Below are positions 8,845 through 16,873 of a stretch of 64,000 bases of DNA, in pieces. Below the pieces are notes generated by a model that did no database searches, was not told where the DNA came from, and saw only the letters and a program-made list of their open reading frames with translations. The DNA lies in NCBI RefSeq assembly GCF_000971155.1, contig NZ_BBLX01000009.1, positions 33,931 through 97,930 on the forward strand, given 5' to 3'. Origin of the DNA: Demequina maris. GTDB taxonomy: Bacteria; Actinomycetota; Actinomycetes; Actinomycetales; Demequinaceae. Numbering within the stretch: position 1 is the first letter of the stretch; each line of letters begins with the position of its first letter. A program made the translations under genes and the position numbers.

Positions 8845-9681
8845 CTACTCGACCTGCGTGACGTGCACCTGGACGTCGAGGCCCGTGGTGCTGCCGGCGA
8901 CCACGCCCGTGAGCGGCGGCACGTCCCCGTACTCGCGGGCGCGCGCCACGATCACGTGGTGGTCGCCCACCTCGCGGTCGTTGGTCGGGTCGAAGCCGTA
9001 CCAGTCGCCGGTCCACCACTCGACCCACGCGTGCGACTCCCCCGACACGGTCTCGCCGATCGCAGCGTCGCGCTTGGGGTGCAGGTAGCCGGACACGTAG
9101 CGGGCCGGGATCCCCACGGTCCGCAGCGCGCCGATCGCGAGGTGCGCGAAGTCCTGGCACACGCCGGAGCGCGCCTCCCACGCGTCGCGGGCCGGCGTGT
9201 GGACGGAGGTCGAGCCGGGCACGTACCTCATCTGGTCGTGCAGGTGGTCGCAGATCGCCCGGGCCGTCTCGTCCGGGCCGAGGCGTCCCGCCGCGTCGCG
9301 GGCGAAGGCCTCGAGCTCCTCGGTGGGCTCGGTGGTGTCGCTCAGGCCGAGGTACTCGCTCAGCAGGTCCTGGAAGCGCGGCCCCGTGAGGGTCTCCCAC
9401 GCCACGCGCTCCTCGCGGGCGGGGACGCTCGCGACCTCGACGAGGCTCGAGCCGACCACGGAGAGGCTCTCGTGGGGCTGCAGCACCTCGAAGACGACGA
9501 CGTCGGCCTCCCAGTAGTCGCGGTACGACGAGCGCCACGTCACGGGCGAGATCTCGACCTTCGAGTCGAGCACGCGCTGGCGCGGCAGCCAGGCGGGCGT
9601 CAGGCGCGCCTCGTTGTACGAGGACACGATCGAGCCCTCGTACGTGAAGCTCGTCCGGTGCTCGATGCGGAGGGTGGTCAT
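8845..9681 (-). CDS. Transglutaminase-like family protein
   Basis: A 278-aa cysteine-protease-fold protein. The N-terminal DUF of this family (RIEHRTSFTYEG) is followed by the catalytic core: Cys in RSGVCQDFAHL, His in GESHAWVEWW and Asp in GFDPTND. The ATG (9679-9681) overlaps the stop of the alpha-E gene by ATGA, so translation is probably coupled. Together with the next two genes it forms a widespread bacterial trio proposed to synthesise and process a small peptide or peptide-tagged product. That role is inferred from comparative genomics and the product is unknown. It is convergent with the carboxypeptidase gene across a 19-bp gap. Confidence 0.9.
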   Translation of the reverse strand: MTTLRIEHRTSFTYEGSIVSSYNEARLTPAWLPRQRVLDSKVEISPVTWRSSYRDYWEADVVVFEVLQPHESLSVVGSSLVEVASVPAREERVAWETLTGPRFQDLLSEYLGLSDTTEPTEELEAFARDAAGRLGPDETARAICDHLHDQMRYVPGSTSVHTPARDAWEARSGVCQDFAHLAIGALRTVGIPARYVSGYLHPKRDAAIGETVSGESHAWVEWWTGDWYGFDPTNDREVGDHHVIVARAREYGDVPPLTGVVAGSTTGLDVQVHVTQVE

Positions 9682-10601
9682 AGGGCCTCCTGGCTCCACA
9701 GCACGGTCGACGCCGGCAGGAAGTAGCGGTCGCGGATGAGGTCCGAGGCGGCGCCGCAGGCGCTCTGCACCTCGCGCATCTGGCCGGGCAGGTCGTCGAG
9801 GACGTCGCGCACGTCGCGGTACTCGAGGTTGGTGCGCGCACGGCCCAGCGCGAGGCGCGCGCGGTCCGACAGCGCCCGGCTGTTCGAGGCTCCCTCGATG
9901 AGCCCGAGCGTGTCCTCGGCCTTCTGCAGGTTGTACGCGATCGAGCGCGGGAACAGGCGGTCCACCAGGAGGAACTCGGCGGCGCGCTCCTCCGTGACGA
10001 GAGCGCGGACGGTGCGCAGGTACGCCTCGTGCGCGGAGCACGAACGCAGCAGCGTGGTCCAGTTGGGGCCCGTGGTGCCCTCGAAGTGACGCGTCATGAG
10101 CAGGCGCGCGATCATGTCGGCGCGCTCGAGCGAGCGGCCGAGCTCCATGAAGTGCCAGGCGTCGTCGCGCGACGTGGTCGCGGAGTGCAGGCCCCACACG
10201 ACGGCGGCACGCTCGCGCACCCACACGAAGTACTCGTGCGGGCGGGCCGAGGCGGTCCATCGCGGCAGCTGGTTGCGCGTGGTGTTGAGCGACTCCCACA
10301 CCTCGGTGCTGATGACCTCGCGCGCGCGGCGGGCGTTCTCGCGGGCGGCGCCCAGCGTCCACGCGATGGAGGACGAGCGCTCCGGGTCGAAGGCGAGGGT
10401 CGCGAGCACGTCGCGGCGGCTCACCGGCGCCTCGTACTCGCAGTTCATCACCGACAGCAGCGAGGCGTTCGCGCTCGGCTCGTCGACCCACGGGTCCTCG
10501 AGCAGCACGTTGAGGTGGACGTCGAGGAGGCGGGCAGTGTTGTCCGCGCGCTCGACGTAGCGGCCGATCCAGAAGAGGGACTCCGCGATGCGGCTCAGCA
10601 T
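9678..10601 (-). CDS. Alpha-E domain-containing protein
   Basis: A 307-aa all-alpha protein of the alpha-E family. The opening MLSRIAESLFWIGRYVERAD is diagnostic, and a second copy of the pattern (LERADMIARLLM) lies mid-protein. Members are nearly always encoded with a circularly permuted ATP-grasp and a transglutaminase-like protein, as here. It overlaps both neighbours: 7 nt with the ATP-grasp gene and 4 nt with the transglutaminase gene. Its biochemical role is not established; a helper or scaffold of the ATP-grasp ligase is the usual proposal. Confidence 0.9.
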   Translation of the reverse strand: MLSRIAESLFWIGRYVERADNTARLLDVHLNVLLEDPWVDEPSANASLLSVMNCEYEAPVSRRDVLATLAFDPERSSSIAWTLGAARENARRAREVISTEVWESLNTTRNQLPRWTASARPHEYFVWVRERAAVVWGLHSATTSRDDAWHFMELGRSLERADMIARLLMTRHFEGTTGPNWTTLLRSCSAHEAYLRTVRALVTEERAAEFLLVDRLFPRSIAYNLQKAEDTLGLIEGASNSRALSDRARLALGRARTNLEYRDVRDVLDDLPGQMREVQSACGAASDLIRDRYFLPASTVLWSQEAL

Positions 10602-12184
10602 GTCGGCTCCCCCTGTTGCTGCTGCTGTTGCTGCTGCTGGCCGTGCTCGATGTCGTCGGGGTGCGCGGCCTGCGGCACGGCGCCGATGCCCGACAGCTCG
10701 ACGCGGGACTCCGGCGGCGGGGTCTTCCTGCCGCGCTGGCGCTCGCCTCCGAGCACCCACGTGTCCTTCGAGCCGCCGCCCTGCGACGAGTTGACGATGA
10801 GCTGGCCGCGGGCGAGCGCGACGCGCGTGAGGCCGCCCGGGAGGACCCAGACGTCGTCGCCGTCGTTGACCGCGAACGGGCGCAGGTCGACGTGGCGCGG
10901 CTCGAGGCCGTCGTCGGTGAGGGTGGGCACGGTGCTCAGCTGGATGACCGGCTGGCCGATCCACCCGCGCGGGTCCTCGAGGATCTGCGCGCGCACCTGG
11001 TCGAGCTCCTCGCGCGAGGCCTTGGGGCCGATCAGCACGCCCTTGCCGCCCGCGCCGTCGACCGGCTTGACGACGAGCTCGGCGAGGCGGTCCATGACCT
11101 CCTCGCGCGCCTCGGGCTCCTCGAGCCGCCACGTGTCGACGTTGGGCAGGATCGGCTCCTCGCCCAGGTAGTAGCGCGTGAGGTCCGGCATGTACGTGTA
11201 GATGAGCTTGTCGTCCGCGACGCCGTTGCCGACCGCGTTGGCGATGGTGACGTTGCCCAGGCGGGCGGCGTGGACGATGCCCGGCGCGCCGAGCGCGGAG
11301 TCCGGCCGGAACACCACGGGGTCGAGGTAGTCGTCGTCGACGCGGCGGTAGATGACGTCGACGCGGCGACGGCCGGCGGTGGTGCGCATGTACACGCGGC
11401 CGTTGTGCGTCTCGAGGTCGCGGCCCTCGACGAGCTCGACGCCCATGGTGCGGGCGAGCAGCGAGTGCTCGTAGTACGCGCTGTTGAACACGCCGGGAGT
11501 GAGCACGACGATCGTCGGGTCGTCGATGTCGTTCGGCGCGCAACGGGTGAGCGCGGCACGCAGGCGCTGCGAGTACTCGAGGACCGGGCGCACGCCCATG
11601 GCGCCGAACATGTCGGGGAACATCTGCGACATCGCGCGGCGGTTGGACAGCACGTAGCTCACGCCCGACGGGACGCGGACGTTGTCCTCGAGCACGCGCC
11701 AGATGCCGTGCTGGTCGCGCACCAGGTCGATGCCGGACACATGGACGCGCACGCCGTTGGCCGGGTCGATGCCCGCGGCCTCCCGGTAGAAGTACTGCGA
11801 CGTCGCGATGAGGCGGCGCGGCACGATCCCGTCGTTGACGCAGTGCTGCGAGCCGTAGACGTCCGCGAGGAAGGCCTCGAGCGTGCGCACGCGCTGCGCG
11901 ACGCCGGGCGAGATGATGTCCCACTCCTCGGCGCCGACCACGCGGGGCACGATGTCGAGCGGGAAGGGCCGCTCCTCACCCGCATGGTCGAAGGTGACGC
12001 CCTGCGCCAGGTACGTCGACGCGAGCGCCTCCGCCCGCGAGTAGAGGTCCTCGCCGGACATCCGATCGATCTCGTGGTAGACCCGGCGGTACGGGTCCCT
12101 CACGCGGCCCTCGAGGTCCATGGCCTCGTCCCACGCCTGAACCGGCTGGTATCCGGTCCACGGCGTCTGCTGGTCGGCGGTCAT
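10595..12184 (-). CDS. Circularly permuted ATP-grasp family protein with C-terminal poly-Gln tail
   Basis: A 529-aa ligase-like protein, first gene of the trio. The permuted ATP-grasp core includes RVLEDNVRVPSGVSYVLSNR and the glycine-rich phosphate loop KPVDGAGGKGVLIGP (about 370), with the acidic metal-binding region further on. ATP-grasp enzymes join a carboxylate to an amine; the substrate here is unknown. The last 15 residues include nine consecutive glutamines just before GEPTC, beyond the conserved core. A TANNNT box 6 nt before the ATG supports the start. Confidence 0.92.
   Translation of the reverse strand: MTADQQTPWTGYQPVQAWDEAMDLEGRVRDPYRRVYHEIDRMSGEDLYSRAEALASTYLAQGVTFDHAGEERPFPLDIVPRVVGAEEWDIISPGVAQRVRTLEAFLADVYGSQHCVNDGIVPRRLIATSQYFYREAAGIDPANGVRVHVSGIDLVRDQHGIWRVLEDNVRVPSGVSYVLSNRRAMSQMFPDMFGAMGVRPVLEYSQRLRAALTRCAPNDIDDPTIVVLTPGVFNSAYYEHSLLARTMGVELVEGRDLETHNGRVYMRTTAGRRRVDVIYRRVDDDYLDPVVFRPDSALGAPGIVHAARLGNVTIANAVGNGVADDKLIYTYMPDLTRYYLGEEPILPNVDTWRLEEPEAREEVMDRLAELVVKPVDGAGGKGVLIGPKASREELDQVRAQILEDPRGWIGQPVIQLSTVPTLTDDGLEPRHVDLRPFAVNDGDDVWVLPGGLTRVALARGQLIVNSSQGGGSKDTWVLGGERQRGRKTPPPESRVELSGIGAVPQAAHPDDIEHGQQQQQQQQQGEPTC
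10613..10639. repeat. Triplet microsatellite encoding poly-Gln
   Basis: Nine consecutive CTG or TTG triplets on the plus strand (CAG/CAA on the gene strand) inside the 3' end of the ATP-grasp gene. The interruption pattern is one TTG after each CTG run (positions 2 and 6). It is the only simple triplet tract I noticed in the window. Confidence 0.9.
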
Positions 12185-12190
12185 GTGGCC

Positions 12191-12196
12191 ACGATA
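12191..12196 (-). promoter_or_regulatory. Predicted -10 box of the ATP-grasp/alpha-E/transglutaminase operon
   Basis: TATCGT on the minus strand, 6 nt before the ATG at 12184, with the leaderless geometry. Confidence 0.5.
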
Positions 12197-12276
12197 GCCA
12201 CGTCATGTTTCGGAGCGGTCACGATCGCGTCTCCGGCGCGTCATCGCCGCCCCTATCCGCGCGGCGTTCCCGCTGC

Positions 12277-12282
12277 TACGTT
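12277..12282 (+). promoter_or_regulatory. Predicted -10 box of a leaderless promoter (PH-domain gene)
   Basis: TACGTT followed by 6 nt and the ATG at 12289. No Shine-Dalgarno sequence is present. Confidence 0.5.
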
Positions 12283-12288
12283 CCCCTC

Positions 12289-12864
12289 ATGGCATACCCG
12301 CGGAACCTGCTCGCCCCCGACGAGGACGTCGTCGTCGACAGCCACCCCCACTGGAAAGCGCTCGTCGGCCCGGTGCTCGTGTCGGTGCTGGCCATCGCGC
12401 TCGTGTCGTTCGTGCTGTGGTGGCTCGGCACCGTCGAGCTGGACGGGATCCTCGAGACCGGCCTCGCGATCGCGGTGGGCGTGGTGGGGCTCGTGCTCAT
12501 CGTGTGGCTCGCGATCGCGCCGTTCATCCGCTGGGCGACCACCCATTTCGTCATCACGGACCGCCGGGTGATCTACCGCACCGGCGTGCTCACGAAGAGC
12601 GGCATCGACATCCCGCTCGCGCGCGTCAACACCGTGCAGTTCCGCCACGGCCTCATCGACCGGATGTTCCGCACGGGCACGCTGATCATCGAGTCCGCGT
12701 CCGACGACCCGTTGTCCTTCGACGACATCCCCAACGTCGAGAAGGTGCACGCGGTGCTCTACCACGAGGTCTTCGAGGCGCTCGAGGGCGACGAGGACGA
12801 GCCGCCGCGCTCGGCTCCCCCCGCGCCTCCCGCGCCGCCGACGCCTCCCGCGCCGACGGCGTAG
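12289..12864 (+). CDS. PH domain-containing membrane protein (bPH2/YdbS-like)
   Basis: A 191-aa membrane protein with two adjacent transmembrane helices (about 24-45 and 55-80) followed by a bacterial PH domain of the bPH2 type (THFVITDRRVIYRTGVLTKS, then IPLARVNTVQF and GTLIIESASDDP, a standard pattern). The C-terminus is a Pro/Ala tail. Family members are small membrane proteins of unclear role, sometimes linked to envelope stress. I choose the ATG at 12289 over the longer upstream frame because of the -10 box and because family members begin close to this YPRNLLAPDE segment. Confidence 0.88.
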   Translation: MAYPRNLLAPDEDVVVDSHPHWKALVGPVLVSVLAIALVSFVLWWLGTVELDGILETGLAIAVGVVGLVLIVWLAIAPFIRWATTHFVITDRRVIYRTGVLTKSGIDIPLARVNTVQFRHGLIDRMFRTGTLIIESASDDPLSFDDIPNVEKVHAVLYHEVFEALEGDEDEPPRSAPPAPPAPPTPPAPTA

Positions 12865-12912
12865 GCACCGCCGCGGCGCTCCCCCGCCGCCGCATCGTCC
12901 CCACCCTTGTCC

Positions 12913-12956
12913 CGCCGCATCTGCGGCGCTAGCGTCGCCCTCATGCCGCATCTGCG
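12913..12956. promoter_or_regulatory. Possible operator of the HTH-TOBE/mod operon, with its -10
   Basis: A 7-bp inverted repeat CGCCGCA-TC-TGCGGCG (12913-12928) lies immediately before the -10 TAGCGT (12930-12935), which is 7 nt from the ATG. The 12-mer GCCGCATCTGCG from the inverted repeat recurs at 12945-12956, overlapping the start codon and first codons. Two copies flanking the predicted start point suggest autoregulation. Confidence 0.35.
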
Positions 12957-13344
12957 TATCTCGGAGGCCGCCGCGCTCGTGGGCGTGAGCGACGACACCA
13001 TCCGCCGCTGGATCGACGCCGAGGGGATCGCCACGGTGCGCGACGGCGCGGGCCGGATCCTCGTCGACGGCGTCGACGTCGCCGGCTACGCCGCGCGTGC
13101 GCAGGCGCCGGAGGACCCCACCGACGTGCGGCGGTCCGCGCGCAACCGCTTCACGGGGATCGTGACCCGGGTGGTCGCCGACGGGGTGATGGCGCAGGTG
13201 GACCTCCAGTGCGGACCGCACCGCGTGGTGTCGCTCATGAGCGCCGAGGCGGCCCGCGAGCTCGCGCTCGAGCCGGGCTCCGTCGCGACCGCGGTGGTCA
13301 AGGCGACCACGGTCATCGTCGAGACGCCGGCCGGTTCCCGGTGA
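12943..13344 (+). CDS. HTH and TOBE domain molybdate-responsive DNA-binding protein
   Basis: A 133-aa protein. An excisionase/MerR-like helix-turn-helix (about 1-50: LRISEAAALVGVSDDTIRRW) is joined to a TOBE (Mop) molybdate-binding domain (about 66-130: RNRFTGIVTRVVADGVMAQVDL, with MSAEAARELALEPG). In actinobacteria such proteins sit directly ahead of modABC and are thought to sense molybdate, acting like a minimal ModE. Its stop overlaps the modA start (GTGA), so it heads the operon. The start is fixed by the -10 box 7 nt upstream. Confidence 0.88.
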   Translation: MPHLRISEAAALVGVSDDTIRRWIDAEGIATVRDGAGRILVDGVDVAGYAARAQAPEDPTDVRRSARNRFTGIVTRVVADGVMAQVDLQCGPHRVVSLMSAEAARELALEPGSVATAVVKATTVIVETPAGSR

Positions 13345-14111
13345 GGTCGCCGGCCCGGGTGGTGGCGGCCGGCGTCGTCGCGCTCGCGCTCGGCGGCTGC
13401 GCCGCCCTCTCGCCGGACTCGCAGGGTGCCCCCTCGACGGCGGTCACGCACGTCCTGGACGTGTACGCGGCCGCGTCGCTGTCCGAGGTCATGGAGACGC
13501 TCGCCGTCGGCTTCGAGGAGGTGCTCCCCTGGGTCGACGTGCGCGTCACGTACGGCGGCAGCAGCGACCTCGCCGCGCAGATCCTCGAGGGCGCCCCGGC
13601 GGCGGTCTTCGCGTCGGCGGACGAGGCGCAGATGGCCGCGGTCGCCGACGAGGTCGCGGGCGAGCCGGTCGTCTTCGCCACCAACACGCTCACGATCGCG
13701 GTGCCCGAGGGCAACCCCGCCGGCGTGACCGGGCTCGGGTCCCTCGCGGACGATGCGGTGGTCACCGTGGTCTGCGCGCCGCAGGTGCCGTGCGGCGCCG
13801 CGACGGCGACGCTCGCCGCGCACGCGGGCGTGGACATCGCCGCGGTCTCCGAGGAGCTCAGCGTCACCGACGTCCTGGGCAAGGTCGCCTCCGGCCAGGC
13901 CGATGCCGGCGTCGTCTACGTCACCGACGTCCCGCGCGCGGAGGGCGTCGAGGCGGTCGCGATCGACGGCGCGGACGCCGTGGTCAACCGCTACCCCATC
14001 GCCAGGCTCAAGAGGTCCGACTTCGCGGAGATCGCCGACGACTTCGTGGCCTACGTCGCCGGGGCCGAGGGCCGCGCGGTGCTGGCCGAGGCCGGGTTCG
14101 GGGCGCCGTGA
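13341..14111 (+). CDS. modA: Molybdate ABC transporter substrate-binding lipoprotein
   Basis: A 256-aa periplasmic-type binding protein that captures molybdate outside the membrane. It starts GTG at 13341, overlapping the previous stop. A lipoprotein signal peptide ends in LALGGC. The mature protein has the ModA pattern YAAASLSEVMETLAVGFEE, TYGGSSDLAAQILEGAPAAV and a later FATNTLTIAVPEGNPAG. It is the first transporter gene of modABC, and the three junctions are 4-nt overlaps. Confidence 0.95.
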   Translation: MRSPARVVAAGVVALALGGCAALSPDSQGAPSTAVTHVLDVYAAASLSEVMETLAVGFEEVLPWVDVRVTYGGSSDLAAQILEGAPAAVFASADEAQMAAVADEVAGEPVVFATNTLTIAVPEGNPAGVTGLGSLADDAVVTVVCAPQVPCGAATATLAAHAGVDIAAVSEELSVTDVLGKVASGQADAGVVYVTDVPRAEGVEAVAIDGADAVVNRYPIARLKRSDFAEIADDFVAYVAGAEGRAVLAEAGFGAP

Positions 14112-14887
14112 CGGGCCCGCGCTGGCTCGTGCCGCTCGCCGTGGCGGGCGCGCTGCTCGTCGCGCTGCCGCTCGTCGGGCTGCTCGCGCGGGCGAATTGG
14201 GGCGACCTATGGGCGCTCATCACCGCGCCCGCGTCGCTCGAGGCCCTCGCGCTGAGCCTGCGGACTTCGATCGCCGCGACCGCGCTCGTCCTCGTGCTCG
14301 GCGTGCCGCTCGGCTTCGCGCTGCACGGGCTCCACGGACGCGTCCGCGCCGTCGCGCGCGCGGTGCTGCTCGCGCCGCTCGTGCTGCCGCCGGTGGTCGG
14401 GGGCCTCGCGCTGCTGTACGCGTTCGGCCGCCGCGGGCTGCTGGGCGGGCCGCTCGAGGACGCGGGCGTGTCGATCGCGTACACGACCGTCGCCGTGGTG
14501 CTCGCGCAGGCCTTCGTCGCGATGCCGTTCATGGTCGTGTCGGTCGAGTCCGCGCTGGCGACGCACGGGTCGCGGCGCGAGGCGATCGCGGCGACCCTGG
14601 GCGCCTCGCGCACGCGCATCCTCGCGCGCGTCACGCTGCCGGCGCTCGGGCCCGCGCTCGCCACGGGCACCGTGCTCGCCTTCGCCCGCGCCCTCGGCGA
14701 GTTCGGCGCGACGCTGACGTTCGCCGGGTCGCTCGCCGGCGTCACGCGCACCACGCCGCTGGAGATCTACCTCGCGCGCGAGACCGACCCCGACGCCGCC
14801 GTGGCCCTGTCGATCGTGCTGCTGGTCGTCGCCGTGACAGTGGTCGCGGTCGCGTACCGCCCCGTCGCGGGGAGGGCGGTGCGATGA
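14108..14887 (+). CDS. modB: Molybdate ABC transporter permease
   Basis: A 259-aa inner-membrane permease with about five to six helices. The EAA loop that docks with the ATPase is visible (REAIAATLGASRTRILARVT), followed by ARALGEFGATLTFAGSLAG, typical of ModB. It starts at GTG 14108 overlapping the modA stop, and its own stop overlaps modC (ATGA). Confidence 0.95.
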   Translation: MTGPRWLVPLAVAGALLVALPLVGLLARANWGDLWALITAPASLEALALSLRTSIAATALVLVLGVPLGFALHGLHGRVRAVARAVLLAPLVLPPVVGGLALLYAFGRRGLLGGPLEDAGVSIAYTTVAVVLAQAFVAMPFMVVSVESALATHGSRREAIAATLGASRTRILARVTLPALGPALATGTVLAFARALGEFGATLTFAGSLAGVTRTTPLEIYLARETDPDAAVALSIVLLVVAVTVVAVAYRPVAGRAVR

Positions 14888-15906
14888 GGTTCGAGGCGCA
14901 GGTCACGGTCGAAGGGCGCGACGTCGACGCGACGCTCACGGTCGGCGCGGGTCGCACGCTCGCGCTGCTCGGCCCCAACGGGTCCGGGAAGTCCACGGCG
15001 CTCGAGGCGATCGCCGGCGTCGTGCGGCCCACCCGTGCGCGCATCGTGCTCGACGGGGTTGAGCTTGTCGGGGCCGGGCGGCCGGTGCCGCCCCGCGAGC
15101 GCGGCATCGTGCTGCTCGCGCAGGACGATGCGCTGTTCCCCATGAGCGTGCTCGACAACGTCGCGTTCGGGCCGCGCGCGGCCGGACGCCGGGACGCGCG
15201 CGAGGTCGCGGGCACGTGGCTCGAGCGGGTGGGCTGCGCCGATCTCGCGGCACGCCGGCCGGGCGAGCTGTCCGGCGGGCAGGCGCGCCGCGTCGCCATC
15301 GCGCGGGCCCTCGCCGCCGAGCCCCGGGTCCTCCTGCTGGACGAGCCGTTCGCCGGCCTGGACGTGGAGGCCGCCTCGTCGATCAGGACGATGCTGCGGG
15401 CCCTGCTCGCGGACGTCACCGCGATCGTCACGACACACGACGCGCTCGATGCGCACACGCTCGCCGACGACGTCGCCGTGATGGACGGCGGCCGCGTCGT
15501 GGAGGCGGGCGCGGCGGCGGAGGTGCTGACCCGGCCCCGCACCCCGTTCGCGGCGCGGATGGCCGCACGCGTGCTGGTCGCCGGGACGATGCGCGGGGGC
15601 GCGCTCGAGCTGCCGGGCGGCGCCCGCGTGCCCGTCAGCGGTGGCCCGGGCGGCGGCGCTGCGGGGGCCGTCGCGCTGCCGCCCTCGGCCGTCGCGCTCG
15701 CGGTCGGGGACGCGCCGCGCGACCGGGCGCTGGCGTGGATCCCCGACGCCGTCACGGCGCTCGAGCCGCGCGGGGACGAGGTGCGGGTGGTCGGCGCGAC
15801 GGTCGCGGCGGACGTCGACGCGACCGTCGCGGCACAGCTCGACGCGGGTGCGGACGTGTGGTTCGGCGTGCCGCGCGGGCTTGCCGCGTACGCCCTCACC
15901 GACTGA
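14884..15906 (+). CDS. modC: Molybdate ABC transporter ATP-binding protein
   Basis: A 340-aa ATPase that powers ModB. It has Walker A (GPNGSGKST), Q-loop (AQDDALFPMSVLDNVAFGPR), signature (LSGGQARRVAIARAL), Walker B (VLLLDEPFAGLD) and an H-loop (VTTHD). Residues about 270-340 form the C-terminal Mop/TOBE-like region usual for ModC, though the molybdate-binding features are only moderately clear. Two copies of the dispersed 10-bp word lie in this gene, read in different frames (DDA and TMR). Confidence 0.95.
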   Translation: MRFEAQVTVEGRDVDATLTVGAGRTLALLGPNGSGKSTALEAIAGVVRPTRARIVLDGVELVGAGRPVPPRERGIVLLAQDDALFPMSVLDNVAFGPRAAGRRDAREVAGTWLERVGCADLAARRPGELSGGQARRVAIARALAAEPRVLLLDEPFAGLDVEAASSIRTMLRALLADVTAIVTTHDALDAHTLADDVAVMDGGRVVEAGAAAEVLTRPRTPFAARMAARVLVAGTMRGGALELPGGARVPVSGGPGGGAAGAVALPPSAVALAVGDAPRDRALAWIPDAVTALEPRGDEVRVVGATVAADVDATVAAQLDAGADVWFGVPRGLAAYALTD

Positions 15907-15955
15907 CGCACCGTGGCGCGAGCGCACCGCAACCCGGGGGAAACACGGGCGTTCG

Positions 15956-15961
15956 TACACT
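15956..15961 (+). promoter_or_regulatory. Predicted -10 box of the mog-moaE-moaA operon
   Basis: TACACT followed by 7 nt and the ATG at 15969. It provides a promoter for the cofactor genes separate from modABC. Confidence 0.55.
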
Positions 15962-15968
15962 GACGGGC

Positions 15969-16460
15969 ATGGCCCCGGACCTGTCGGGCGTGCGCGTGCA
16001 CGTCCTCACCGCGTCGAACCGATCGGCGCGCGGCGAGCGCGCGGACGCGTCGGGCCCCGTGCTCGCGGACGCGATGGCGGCGCTGGGCGCGGAGGTCGCG
16101 ACGCGCATCGTCCCCGATGGCGTCGACTCGGTGCGCGGCGCGATCCGTGCCGCGATCGCGGGCGGCGCCCGGGTGGTGCTCACCACGGGTGGCACCGGCC
16201 TGACCCCGCAGGACCTCACCCCCGAGGCGACAGCGCCGCTGCTCTCGCGGCCGCTGCCCGGGATCGCCGAGCGGCTCCGCGCGGTCGACGCCGAGGCCGT
16301 GCCCACCGCGGTGCTCTCGCGCGGCCTCGCCGGGGTGACCGAGGAGGGCGCGATCGTCGTGAACGTCGCCGGGTCGCCGGGCGCCGCGCGCTCCGCGGTC
16401 GCGGTGCTGGCGGCGGTGCTGCCGCACGCGCTGTCCCAGCTGGACGGAGGGGACCATTGA
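15969..16460 (+). CDS. mog: Molybdopterin adenylyltransferase (Mog/MoaB family)
   Basis: A 163-aa enzyme that adenylylates molybdopterin before molybdenum insertion. It shows the MoCF fold motifs RGERADASGP, LTTGGTGLTPQDLTPEAT (the phosphate-binding and catalytic region) and VVNVAGSPGAARSAV. It heads the mog-moaE-moaA operon, and its TGA overlaps a TTG start of moaE. Confidence 0.94.
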   Translation: MAPDLSGVRVHVLTASNRSARGERADASGPVLADAMAALGAEVATRIVPDGVDSVRGAIRAAIAGGARVVLTTGGTGLTPQDLTPEATAPLLSRPLPGIAERLRAVDAEAVPTAVLSRGLAGVTEEGAIVVNVAGSPGAARSAVAVLAAVLPHALSQLDGGDH

Positions 16461-16873
16461 TCGCGCTGACCGCCGTGACCTCGGAGGTGCTGTCGCTCGA
16501 CGCGCACGTCGCCGCCGTCGCGGGCCCGCGCGCGGGCGCGATCGCGACCTTCATCGGCACCGTGCGGGACCACGACCCGTCCGTCGACGGCGAGGTCGTG
16601 GGCCTCGACTACTCGGCGCATCCGTCCGCCACGGAGGTGCTGGGCGCGCTGGCGGCGCGCCACGACGCCGCCGACCTCGTCATCGCCGTCACCCACCGCA
16701 TCGGCTCCCTGTCGGTCGGCGAGGCGGCGATCGTCGCCGCGGTGTCCGCGCCGCATCGTCGCGAAGCGCTCGACACGGTATCCGCCCTGGTGGAGACCGT
16801 GAAGGCCGAGCTGCCCGTGTGGAAGCGCGAGCTGCTCGCGGATGGCTCGCACACGTGGGTGGGGCTGTCGTGA
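16457..16873 (+). CDS. moaE: Molybdopterin synthase catalytic subunit
   Basis: A 138-aa large subunit of molybdopterin synthase, which with thiocarboxylated MoaD adds the dithiolene sulfurs. Motifs: GAIATFIGTVRDHD, GLDYSAHPSATEV, VTHRIGSLSVGEAAIVAAVSAPHR and the conserved Lys-rich LVETVKAELPVWKREL. The likely start is TTG 16457 overlapping the mog stop (TTGA), the only start close enough to keep the full N-terminal strand. The partner moaD is on the other strand 3.5 kb away. Confidence 0.93.
   Translation: MIALTAVTSEVLSLDAHVAAVAGPRAGAIATFIGTVRDHDPSVDGEVVGLDYSAHPSATEVLGALAARHDAADLVIAVTHRIGSLSVGEAAIVAAVSAPHRREALDTVSALVETVKAELPVWKRELLADGSHTWVGLS

Noticed and set aside
10613..10639. Possible CRISPR-like or tandem-repeat array.
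   Set aside because: It is a simple coding triplet tract with no spacers.
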